Both the position numbers and the translations under genes were made by a program. 64,000 nt of DNA. Source: Aeromonas bestiarum. Its GTDB lineage: Bacteria; Pseudomonadota; Gammaproteobacteria; Enterobacterales; Aeromonadaceae. Under the pieces are notes generated by a model, which did not search any database, was not told the DNA's origin, and saw only the letters and a list, made by a program, of their open reading frames with translations. Shown here piece after piece: positions 44,489-54,919 of this stretch. Positions within the stretch are counted from its first letter, which is position 1, and every line of letters begins with the position of its first letter. The stretch is taken from positions 1 to 64,000 of the forward strand of contig NZ_CDDA01000007.1 in NCBI RefSeq assembly GCF_000819745.1. Direction: 5' to 3'.

Positions 44489-45604
44489 TCAGCCCAGCAC
44501 GGACTCGGCGCTGACGTACTCGTAGCCGAGCGCCTGGGCCACCGCCGCCTGGGTGATCTTGCCCTTGAACACGTTGAGACCGGCCCGCAGGTGCTTGTCA
44601 TCCCTGAGCGCCTGGGCATAGCCCTTGTCGGCCAGCGCCAGCACGAACGGCAGGGTGGCATTGGTCAGGGCGAAGGTGGAGGTACGCGCCACGCCACCCG
44701 GCATGTTGGCCACGCAGTAGTGGATGATGCCGTCCACAACATAGGTGGGCTCCTCGTGGGTGGTCGGGTGGGAGGTCTCGAAACAGCCTCCCTGATCGAT
44801 GGCCACGTCCACCAGCACAGATCCCTTGCGCATCAGCTTGAGCATGTCGCGGGTCAGCAGCCTGGGCGCCGCCGCCCCCGGGATCAGCACGGCGCCGATC
44901 ACCAGATCCGCCTGGGCGATGCAGGCCTCGATATTGGTGCGAGTGGAGTAAAGCGTCTTGAGGGCCGGGCCATAGAGGCTGTCCAGCTCCCGCAGCCGCG
45001 GCAGGGAACGATCCAAAATGGTGACATCGGCTCCCAGTCCCAGCGCCATGCGCGCCGAGTTGACGCCAACCACACCGCCCCCCAACACCACCACCTTGGC
45101 GGGCGCCACCGCGGGTACGCCACCGAGCAGGGTGCCATTGCCCCCCTGCGCCTTCTCCAGGCTGTGGGCGCCGGCCTGGATCGCCATCCGCCCCGCCACC
45201 TCTGACATGGGAGCCAGCAGCGGCAGGCCGCCGCGCTCGTCGGTCACCGTCTCGTAGGCGATGGCCACAGCCCCCGAGTGCACCAGCAGCTGGGTCTGCA
45301 CCGGATCCGGCGCCAGGTGCAGATAGGTGAACAACAGCTGATCCGGCCTGAGCAGTTCGCACTCCTCCGGCTGGGGCTCCTTCACCTTCACTATCATCTC
45401 GGCCCGGGCGAAGATCTCCGCCGCGCTGGCCACCAGCTCGGCCCCGGCCGCCTGGTACTCGGCATCGGACAGTCCGATCGCCTCGCCTCCCTGCTGTTGC
45501 ACCAGGACCTTGTGTCCCCGGGCCGCCAGCTCCTGCACTCCGGCGGGAGTCATGCCGACCCGGTATTCATGGTTTTTGATTTCCTTGGGTACGCCAATAA
45601 TCAT
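44489..45604 (-). CDS. ald: Alanine dehydrogenase
   Basis: NAD-dependent oxidative deamination of L-alanine to pyruvate and ammonium. It has 371 residues, the family length. It begins [17 protein letters not shown]. Catalytic K75 (VKVKEPQ) and H96 (YLHLAPD), and the NAD loop [10 protein letters not shown], are present. Its ATG (45604) overlaps the stop of the upstream amidotransferase gene by ATGA. In context it can regenerate the pyruvate used by the omega-aminotransferase at 48047. Confidence 0.95.
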   Translation of the reverse strand: MIIGVPKEIKNHEYRVGMTPAGVQELAARGHKVLVQQQGGEAIGLSDAEYQAAGAELVASAAEIFARAEMIVKVKEPQPEECELLRPDQLLFTYLHLAPDPVQTQLLVHSGAVAIAYETVTDERGGLPLLAPMSEVAGRMAIQAGAHSLEKAQGGNGTLLGGVPAVAPAKVVVLGGGVVGVNSARMALGLGADVTILDRSLPRLRELDSLYGPALKTLYSTRTNIEACIAQADLVIGAVLIPGAAAPRLLTRDMLKLMRKGSVLVDVAIDQGGCFETSHPTTHEEPTYVVDGIIHYCVANMPGGVARTSTFALTNATLPFVLALADKGYAQALRDDKHLRAGLNVFKGKITQAAVAQALGYEYVSAESVLG

Positions 45605-46356
45605 GCTCGCTCTCCTGCTGTGATCCCGCCGGTCGCTCCTTCGCCACCGGGCAGTATGCCCAAAAATTGCAACAGCCACTGCATCATGGTGGCCGAGTCC
45701 ACTTCCCCCTCCAGCGAGGAGAGGCTGCGCTGATAGCGGTCGTCGGACAGAAAGTCCCGCCGCCGCTCGATCAGCGCCCGGTTGTACTCCACCGAGAACT
45801 CCGGATGTCCCTGAATGGCGACTATGTGATCCCCCTGCAAGAACATGAAGTTGGGACAAAAATCGTTGCCCGCCAGCCGGATCGCGCCCGGCGGCAGCTG
45901 CTCGACCTGATCCTGGTGACTGGCCAGGATCCGGATGGTGTCCAGCCCGGGCTGCATCCAGGCTCCGGTCGCCAGCATGGGATGAACTGAGACGCCGAGC
46001 CCCCAGCCCTTGGTGGACTTCACTACCTCGCCCCCCAGCGCCTGGGCGATCACCTGATGACCGAAGCAGACTCCGGCCAGCTTGACGTCCGCATCGTGGG
46101 CCTGGCGGATCCAGCCGCGCAGCGCCTGGATCCAGGGCAGATCGCTGTAGGCATCGTGGCGCGAACCCGTGATGAGCCAGGCATCGCACCCGTGCAGGTC
46201 GTCCGGCAGCTCGTCATCGAGCGCCGACCAGACCCGAAACTCCAGCTCGGGGGCCAGGGCCCGAAAGCCCTTGATAAACATCTCGGAGTAAACGGGGCCG
46301 AAATCACCCGCCAAATCGGGGTCCAGCCGGTCACAATCGAGAATTCCCAGTCGCAT
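45601..46356 (-). CDS. Class I glutamine amidotransferase-like protein
   Basis: A 251-residue protein with the triad of class I GATases: nucleophile C97 in GVCFGHQ, and H184/E186 in GHPEFS. It looks like the stand-alone GuaA/YfeJ-like type, not PuuD. AAGGAG lies eight bases before the ATG. It is translationally coupled to ald. Substrate unknown; the cluster suggests hydrolysis of a gamma-glutamyl amide or supply of ammonia. Confidence 0.85.
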   Translation of the reverse strand: MRLGILDCDRLDPDLAGDFGPVYSEMFIKGFRALAPELEFRVWSALDDELPDDLHGCDAWLITGSRHDAYSDLPWIQALRGWIRQAHDADVKLAGVCFGHQVIAQALGGEVVKSTKGWGLGVSVHPMLATGAWMQPGLDTIRILASHQDQVEQLPPGAIRLAGNDFCPNFMFLQGDHIVAIQGHPEFSVEYNRALIERRRDFLSDDRYQRSLSSLEGEVDSATMMQWLLQFLGILPGGEGATGGITAGERA

Positions 46357-46376
46357 CTGTAACTCCTTTACAGAGA

Positions 46377-46409
46377 TTGCCCCCGCAGAGCTATGGCCTG
46401 CGGGGGCAA
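46377..46409 (-). terminator. Hairpin between mmsA and the amidotransferase gene
   Basis: Perfect 11-base arms TTGCCCCCGCA and TGCGGGGGCAA with an 11-base loop. Its minus-strand 3' side has no U-run, so it may act as an attenuator or processing site, reducing expression of the downstream pair. Confidence 0.55.
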
Positions 46410-46439
46410 CAAGTTAGGCCATGGCAGCGTGCCTGCGCG

Positions 46440-47936
<1,497 letters not shown>

Positions 47937-48000
47937 AAATCCTCCGTGATGGTTAATCCGTCTCTCCCTGCGCCGTCTCGCGCGAGCCGGGCACAGGGAG

Positions 48001-48025
48001 ATGGCGCCCGAATCCGGGGCGCCAT
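48001..48025 (-). other. Intercistronic hairpin between the aminotransferase gene and mmsA
   Basis: Nine-base arms ATGGCGCCC and GGGCGCCAT with a 7-base loop and no U-run. Likely an mRNA-stability or differential-expression element within the operon. Confidence 0.45.
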
Positions 48026-48046
48026 GCAATTCAAGGTGAAAAGGGG

Positions 48047-49378
<1,332 letters not shown>

Positions 49379-49394
49379 GGTCACCTCATCCTTA

Positions 49395-49439
49395 AGGTGT
49401 TTAGTAACTATCGGCTTATGCCTATTAAATTAAACACCT
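49395..49439. promoter_or_regulatory. Candidate operator of the amine-catabolism regulon
   Basis: Nine-base inverted repeat AGGTGTTTA (49395-49403) and TAAACACCT (49431-49439), in the divergent region between the aminotransferase gene and the PuuR-like gene. GTGTTTA followed by an A/T-rich tail recurs before the PuuC-like gene (50213), and a GTGTTAAAT variant occurs on the minus strand near 49518-49525. I infer binding by the PuuR-like protein. Confidence 0.5.
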
Positions 49440-49563
49440 GAATTCCTAAAAAGGGGCTCATTATCGCCCCATCTGGTGCCACCCCTAGCTGATACATGAG
49501 CAGGGTGGTATAAGATATTTAACACAATTTTAATAATAGTAAACAGTCAAGGAGTGTCTATTG

Positions 49564-50106
49564 ATGGATATAGGTCACCGCCTCAAGGCGGTTCGCACCA
49601 AGGCGGCCCTCTCCCAGCGCGAGCTGGCGAAACGCTCCGGTGTGACCAACGGTTTTATCTCCCAGATCGAGAAAAATCAGGTGAGCCCCTCGGTCTCCTC
49701 ACTGCGCAAGGTGCTGGAAGGTATCCCCATGTCCCTGGCCAGCTTCTTCACCGAAGAGACAGAGATGGGAACCGAGGTGATCTTCCGCGCCAGCGACATG
49801 CCGGATCTCGGCACCCATCCCATCAGCTACCGGCTGGTTGGCCACAGCCGCGCCAACCGTGCCATCGGCATGATGCAGGAGATACTGCCGCCGGGTGCCG
49901 ACACGGGTGACGACATGCTGAGCCACGAGGGAGAAGAGTGCGGCATCATCATCCGGGGCACGGTCGAGGTGACAGTCGGCGAGCAGATCCACCAGCTGGC
50001 GGCGGGTGATGGCTACTACTTCGACAGCCGTACTCCGCACCGTTTTCGCAACGTGGGCGAGCAGGAGTGCGTGCTGATCTCCGCCAACACCCCGGCCAGT
50101 TTCTAA
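49564..50106 (+). CDS. puuR: PuuR-like XRE-cupin transcription regulator
   Basis: A 180-residue regulator. The N-terminal helix-turn-helix (about 5-60, LSQRELAKRSGVTNGFISQIEKN) is followed by a C-terminal cupin domain (about 105-178, HEGEECGIIIRGTVEV to HRFRNVG). This matches E. coli PuuR, the repressor of putrescine use. AAGGAG lies nine bases before the ATG; a TTG one codon earlier is also possible. It lies between the divergent aminotransferase operon and puuC. Confidence 0.85.
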   Translation: MDIGHRLKAVRTKAALSQRELAKRSGVTNGFISQIEKNQVSPSVSSLRKVLEGIPMSLASFFTEETEMGTEVIFRASDMPDLGTHPISYRLVGHSRANRAIGMMQEILPPGADTGDDMLSHEGEECGIIIRGTVEVTVGEQIHQLAAGDGYYFDSRTPHRFRNVGEQECVLISANTPASF

Positions 50107-50212
50107 GGCCATTCAACGGCGTTCACGCCGATCGCTGGCGCCTTGCCCCGGCCGGTTTCTCGCTCATGGCGAGTGACAAGGATGGCCGCCATTGCCGGGG
50201 ATAAAGGGGCAA

Positions 50213-50224
50213 GTGTTTAATGAA
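50213..50224 (+). promoter_or_regulatory. Second candidate operator, before the PuuC-like gene
   Basis: GTGTTTAATGAA shares the GTGTTTA core with the inverted repeat at 49395-49439. It lies 86 bases before the puuC-like ATG. The 50107-50309 gap also holds a small CGGCG-TTCA-CGCCG hairpin (50119-50132) but no U-run terminator. Confidence 0.4.
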
Positions 50225-50309
50225 TTGTTACAGAATGGATTTACAAGCGGCAAGATGTTTAGCATATTGATACGCGGAGACCAATTCTTTGCCGGTTCAA
50301 GGAGTGAAC

Positions 50310-51806
50310 ATGAGTGACCTGACCCTGGCCCAGTGGCAACACAAGGCCGCCCATCTGACCCTGCCCTCGCAAGCCTTCATCGACGGCAGCTACCGGGACG
50401 CCATCAATGGCGCCACCTTCGACTGCATCAACCCGGCCAATGGCCAGCTGCTGACCAAGGTCGCCGCCTGCGACGCCGCGGATGCCGAGCTGGCGGTGCA
50501 AGCCGCCCGCGCCGCCTTCAGTGACAAACGCTGGAGCGGGCTGGCCCCGAAACAGCGCAAGCTGATCATGCAACGCTTTGCCGAGCTGATGCGCCTCAAC
50601 AAGGTGGAGCTGGCGCTGCTGGAGTCGCTGGACATGGGCAAGCCCATCGGCGATGCCATGGGGTATGACGCCCCCGCCGCAGCCAACTGCATCGCCTGGA
50701 ACGCCGAGGCCATCGACAAGATCTACGATCAGGTCGCCCCGGTGGAAGAGTCCGCGCTGGCGCTGGTGACCCGCGAGGCGCTCGGCGTGGTCGCCGCCAT
50801 AGTGCCCTGGAACTTCCCGCTGGTGATGGCCTGCTGGAAGCTGGGCCCGGCGCTGGCCACCGGCAACTCCGTCATCCTCAAGCCCTCCGAGAAATCCCCC
50901 CTCACCGCCCTGCGCATCGCCGGGATCGCGAAAGAGGCGGGCATTCCGGATGGGGTATTCAACGTGCTGCCGGGCTTTGGCCACACGGTGGGCGAGGCAC
51001 TGGCCATGCACATGGACGTGGATTGCATCACCTTCACCGGCTCCACCCGGATCGGCAAACATCTGGTGGAGTGCTCCGGCAAGTCGAATCTCAAGCGTGC
51101 CTTTATGGAGTGTGGCGGCAAGAGCCCCAACATCATACTGGCGGACGCGCCGGATCTGGACGCCGCCGCCAAGAGTGCCGCCGGCGCCATCTTCTACAAC
51201 CAGGGCGAGGTGTGTACCGCCGCCTCCCGCCTGCTGGTGCAAAACAGCATCAAGCCGCAGTTCATGGAACGGCTGCTGGCCCATGCCCGCGAGTGGATCT
51301 CCGCCAACCCGCTCGATCCCGCCACCCGCATCGGCGCCATGGTCGATAGCGTCCAGATGGAGCAGGTGCTGCGCTATATCGAGATTGGCAAACAGGAAGG
51401 GGCCAAGCTGCTGCTGGGGGGCAAACGCACCCATATCGAGAGCGGCGGCTTCTATGTCGAGCCCACGATTTTTGACGAGGTGACGCCCGAGATGCGCATC
51501 TTCCGTGAGGAGATCTTCGGCCCGGTGCTGGCGGTAACCGGCTTCGACACCCTCGAAGAGGCCATCGCCCTCGGCAACGACACCGACTACGGTCTGGCCG
51601 CGGCGCTCTGGACGGCGGATCTGAACAAGGCGATCAAGGGCTCCCGCGCCCTGCGCGCCGGAACCGTGTTCGTCAACAACTGGGATGGCGGCGACATGAC
51701 GATGCCGTTCGGCGGTTTCAAGCAGTCCGGCAACGGCCGCGACAAGTCGCTGCACGCCCTGGAGAAGTACACAGAGCTGAAAAGCACCTGGATCCAGCTC
51801 GAATAG
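50310..51806 (+). CDS. puuC: PuuC-like gamma-glutamyl/amino-aldehyde dehydrogenase
   Basis: NAD(P)-dependent oxidation of an amine-derived aldehyde (gamma-glutamyl-gamma-aminobutyraldehyde or 3-aminopropionaldehyde). It has 498 residues. Catalytic C302 is in GEVCTAAS and the general base E267 is in MECGGKSPN. Its C terminus (QSGNGRDKSLHALEKYTELK) is very close to E. coli PuuC. AAGGAG is five bases before the ATG at 50310. The rest of the Puu glutamylation pathway is not in the window. Confidence 0.93.
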   Translation: MSDLTLAQWQHKAAHLTLPSQAFIDGSYRDAINGATFDCINPANGQLLTKVAACDAADAELAVQAARAAFSDKRWSGLAPKQRKLIMQRFAELMRLNKVELALLESLDMGKPIGDAMGYDAPAAANCIAWNAEAIDKIYDQVAPVEESALALVTREALGVVAAIVPWNFPLVMACWKLGPALATGNSVILKPSEKSPLTALRIAGIAKEAGIPDGVFNVLPGFGHTVGEALAMHMDVDCITFTGSTRIGKHLVECSGKSNLKRAFMECGGKSPNIILADAPDLDAAAKSAAGAIFYNQGEVCTAASRLLVQNSIKPQFMERLLAHAREWISANPLDPATRIGAMVDSVQMEQVLRYIEIGKQEGAKLLLGGKRTHIESGGFYVEPTIFDEVTPEMRIFREEIFGPVLAVTGFDTLEEAIALGNDTDYGLAAALWTADLNKAIKGSRALRAGTVFVNNWDGGDMTMPFGGFKQSGNGRDKSLHALEKYTELKSTWIQLE

Positions 51807-51836
51807 CATTAGAAATGACGCTCATCTAGCGAATTG

Positions 51837-51857
51837 GGGGAGAAATCCCCCTTTTTC
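51837..51857 (+). terminator. Terminator after puuC
   Basis: GGGGG-AGAAAT-CCCCC followed by TTTTT, 30 bases past the stop. Confidence 0.85.
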
Positions 51858-51931
51858 ATTTTTACCCTTTCATCGCCCGCCTCAATCGATATAATCATCA
51901 AATAGACAAGCCCTTAAATATAAAGATAAAA

Positions 51932-52105
51932 ATGTTATTTTTTCTGGGAAGTGTAGTGTTTCTGGTGATAGGACTGCCGCTGCTGTTCTACATGCTGGGG
52001 CAAGGTGAGGCCTATGTGACCTGGGGCCCCTGGATCTCCGCCATCGCACTCATGCTGTGGTTGCTGCTGGACGTCGAGAAGATCCGTCGCGGCGGGGGCC
52101 GCTGA
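51932..52105 (+). CDS. Small two-helix membrane protein, unknown
   Basis: A 57-residue protein: MLFFLGSVVFLVIGLPLLFY, then a short polar turn (GQGEAYVTWG), then a second hydrophobic helix (ISAIALMLWLLLDV) and a basic tail (EKIRRGGGR). The ribosome site is poor (only an A-rich AAAG before the ATG), and it starts 75 bases after the puuC terminator. Coding GC pattern in the second half is like its neighbours. No family recognised. Confidence 0.55.
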   Translation: MLFFLGSVVFLVIGLPLLFYMLGQGEAYVTWGPWISAIALMLWLLLDVEKIRRGGGR

Positions 52106-52230
52106 GCAGAGCAAACCGCCGTTAAAATCCGCTGATCACCATTTATTCACTTCTTTCCCTCCAAAAGGATCGCTACACTGATTTTTTGCGATGTTTTCCA
52201 GCATCCGACTCTCCAGTGAAGGTTATCCAC

Positions 52231-53133
52231 ATGCAGCAACAAGCTCAGCGTCAGGGCATCATCTATGCCTTGTGCGCCTATACCCTTTGGGGTCTCGCCC
52301 CCATCTACTTCAAGACCATCTCTGCCGTACCGGCCGCCGAGATCCTGACTCATCGAATGATCTGGTCCTGCGTCCTGCTGCTGGTGCTGACCCTGATCGG
52401 CCGTCAGTGGCACAAGGTGCAGGCGGTGCTGCGCCAGCCGAAAGTGCTGCTCACCCTGGCCTTCACCTCCATCACGGTCGGCGGCAACTGGCTGCTGTTC
52501 ATCTGGGCCATCAACAACGGTCACATGCTGGATGCCAGCCTCGGCTACTACATCAATCCGCTGTTCAACGTGCTGCTCGGCATGCTGTTCCTGAGCGAGC
52601 AGCTGCGCCGCCTGCAGTGGTGGGCGGTGGGACTGGCGGTGATCGGGGTCGCCGTCCAGCTCATCGCCTTCGGCTCCCTGCCCTGGATAGCCCTGGTGCT
52701 GGCCTCCAGCTTTGCCATCTACGGCCTGATCCGCAAGAAGCTGGCCCTCGATGCCCTCACAGGCCTGCTGATCGAGACCATGATCATGCTGCCGCCGGCC
52801 GCCATCTACCTGTGGGGATTCGCCGACAGCCCCACCAGCCATCTCACTGAAAATAACTGGCAGCTCAACCTGCTGCTGATCGCCGCCGGTGCCGTCACCA
52901 CGGCGCCCCTGCTCTGCTTCACCGCCGCCGCCACCCGGCTCAAGCTCTCCACCCTGGGTTTCTTCCAGTACATAGGCCCCAGCCTGATGTTCATACTGGC
53001 AGTCACCCTCTACGGGGAAGAGCTGGCGCTGGACAAGCTGATCACCTTCGGCTGCATCTGGAGTGCGCTTGTGCTGTTCAGCCTGGACGGACTGCGCAGC
53101 GGCAAGCGGCGCCGGGCTGCCAGTCAGGATTGA
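52231..53133 (+). CDS. rarD: RarD family EamA transporter
   Basis: A 300-residue inner-membrane protein with ten predicted helices in two EamA halves (E. coli RarD 296). The family segment YTLWGLAPIYFK near the N terminus and the late FQYIGPSLMFILAV match. RarD was linked to chloramphenicol sensitivity, but the natural substrate is unknown. The ATG at 52231 has AAGG upstream; the frame is open 15 codons further without support. Confidence 0.88.
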   Translation: MQQQAQRQGIIYALCAYTLWGLAPIYFKTISAVPAAEILTHRMIWSCVLLLVLTLIGRQWHKVQAVLRQPKVLLTLAFTSITVGGNWLLFIWAINNGHMLDASLGYYINPLFNVLLGMLFLSEQLRRLQWWAVGLAVIGVAVQLIAFGSLPWIALVLASSFAIYGLIRKKLALDALTGLLIETMIMLPPAAIYLWGFADSPTSHLTENNWQLNLLLIAAGAVTTAPLLCFTAAATRLKLSTLGFFQYIGPSLMFILAVTLYGEELALDKLITFGCIWSALVLFSLDGLRSGKRRRAASQD

Positions 53134-53200
53134 CGGCATGGCGCGTCGGCACTGCAATAATCTACAAGCCAATATTCGGGTTTCAGGTTATCAATAGTCG

Positions 53201-54019
53201 ATGAGCGCTCCCCAATCCCGCATCCACTACTGGCAATCCCGGCTGCTGCCGGGGGTTGAACTCTCCCACTCCCATCACAGGGAGTTCAGCTATGGCCGCC
53301 ACGTTCACCTGGACTATCACATAGGTCTGGTGCAGCAGGGCGGCCAAAAATTCATCCACAAGGGCAGCAGCCACAATCTGGTGCGCGGCGAGCTCTCCAC
53401 CGTCAACCCGGACGAGATGCACGACGGCCTCAGCCTGCTGCCGGAAGGGTACGAGGTGCGGGTGTTCGCCATCGCCCCCGAGCAGCTGGCGCGCTGGCTG
53501 CCGGACAGCCCCGAGCCCTTCTTCGACAAGGGCTTGCAGAGCCGCCCCGACCTCTACCAGGGCTTCGCCCGGCTGCACATGTATCTGGACACCCCCCAGG
53601 CGGACGGCCTGCTGGCGGAGAGCCAGCTGCTGGGCCTGCTCGGTGAGCTGCTGCACCTGGCGCCGGAGCGCCACGCCCTGGCGGATCCCCAGCTCAGATA
53701 CCTGCGCGATTATCTGCTGGCCCGGCTGGATGAGCGCCACAGCCTGGAGGATCTGGCCGCCCTGTTCGGGCTGGATCGCTTCGCCTTCCTGCGTCAGTTC
53801 AAGAAAAAGACTGGCATGACCCCCTATGCCTGGCTCAAGCGACTGAGACTGGAGCAGGGCAAGCGCCTGCTCGGCAGCGGCCTGCCGGTGAGCGAGGTGG
53901 CGCTGGCGGTCGGCTTCTTCGATCAGAGCCACTTCCACCACGGTTTCCGGCAGGCCTTCGGGCTGACCCCCGCCGATTACCGCCAGCAGATGCAGTCTTT
54001 TACGGGCCAGCCCGGCTAG
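53201..54019 (+). CDS. AraC-family transcription regulator
   Basis: A 272-residue regulator. An N-terminal cupin-like ligand domain (about 15-110, with HSHHREFSYGRH) is followed by a C-terminal double helix-turn-helix (about 170-265, SLEDLAALFGLDRFAFLRQFKKKTGMTPYAWL and SEVALAVGFFDQSHFHHGFRQAFGLTP). The next gene is a RhtB-type exporter, a common regulator-exporter pair, so it may control that gene. The ligand is unknown. Confidence 0.88.
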   Translation: MSAPQSRIHYWQSRLLPGVELSHSHHREFSYGRHVHLDYHIGLVQQGGQKFIHKGSSHNLVRGELSTVNPDEMHDGLSLLPEGYEVRVFAIAPEQLARWLPDSPEPFFDKGLQSRPDLYQGFARLHMYLDTPQADGLLAESQLLGLLGELLHLAPERHALADPQLRYLRDYLLARLDERHSLEDLAALFGLDRFAFLRQFKKKTGMTPYAWLKRLRLEQGKRLLGSGLPVSEVALAVGFFDQSHFHHGFRQAFGLTPADYRQQMQSFTGQPG

Positions 54020-54135
54020 CCAGGGCCATGACAGGCCAGCGCGGCCGATAACCATCAACAGATGCAATCTTTTACAATCGCCTCCACGCCCTGATCCCCC
54101 ATGCTGTCACCCCATACCGTCATCGAGGTTTTACC

Positions 54136-54783
54136 ATGTTCACCAGCCTGTTTCTGACCATAGGTCTCATCCACCTGATCGCCCTGGCGAGCCCTGGGCC
54201 GGACTTCGCGCTGATCTTGCGTACCAGCCTGCACAGGCCAACGGCACTGGGGGCTGCGCTCGGCATAGCACTCGCCATCTTGCTGCACGCCACCCTCAGC
54301 CTGACCGGCATCAGCCTGCTGATCGCCGAACATCCCTGGCTCTTCATGGCGGTGAAGGTGGTCGGCGCCCTCTATCTGGGCTGGCTCGCCTGGGGGGCGC
54401 TCAAGGCTGCCTGGCACAGCTCGGCAACACTGGCCCTCAAGGCTGGCGGAGAGCAGCAGGGCTGGCGCAAGGGGATATGGAACGGGCTTGCCACCAATCT
54501 GCTCAATCCCAAGGCGCTGCTGTTCTTCATGGGACTGCTGGCGGCCATGGTGACGCCGCAGGTGGACGGCCTGACGCGCGGCCTGCTGGTGCTGGAGCTG
54601 TTCCTGCTCTCCCTGGTCTGGTTCGGCGTGCTGGCCTGGAGCCTCTCCACCCCGCGGGCCCAACGCCTGCTTGGCCGGATCCAGCGCCCGCTCAATCTGG
54701 TCACGGGTCTGCTGTTCGGCGCCGTCAGCCTCTCCATCCTGACCGGCATGGCTGGCGAGGCCTATGCCCTGGTCCCCCACTGA
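54136..54783 (+). CDS. LysE/RhtB-family amino-acid exporter
   Basis: A 215-residue inner-membrane protein with about six helices and the family start (LIHLIALASPGPDFALILRTSL). A GAGG site precedes the ATG. It follows the AraC-type gene in the same direction and ends at a strong terminator. The substrate is probably an amino acid or derivative. Confidence 0.88.
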   Translation: MFTSLFLTIGLIHLIALASPGPDFALILRTSLHRPTALGAALGIALAILLHATLSLTGISLLIAEHPWLFMAVKVVGALYLGWLAWGALKAAWHSSATLALKAGGEQQGWRKGIWNGLATNLLNPKALLFFMGLLAAMVTPQVDGLTRGLLVLELFLLSLVWFGVLAWSLSTPRAQRLLGRIQRPLNLVTGLLFGAVSLSILTGMAGEAYALVPH

Positions 54784-54803
54784 TCTCCTCCCGACCCCAT
54801 GAA

Positions 54804-54833
54804 AAAGAGGGATGGCCTGAGCCATCCCTCTTT
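54804..54833. terminator. Bidirectional terminator between the exporter and mgtA
   Basis: Thirteen-base perfect arms AAAGAGGGATGGC and GCCATCCCTCTTT with loop CTGA. Placed between convergent genes. Confidence 0.85.
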
Positions 54834-54919
54834 GCGTTCACACGGATAAAAATCCGCATGACAGTCTGGTTCACACCGGGCACCACTGACGCTGGTGCCT
54901 GATGGCCAGGCTTATCCCG

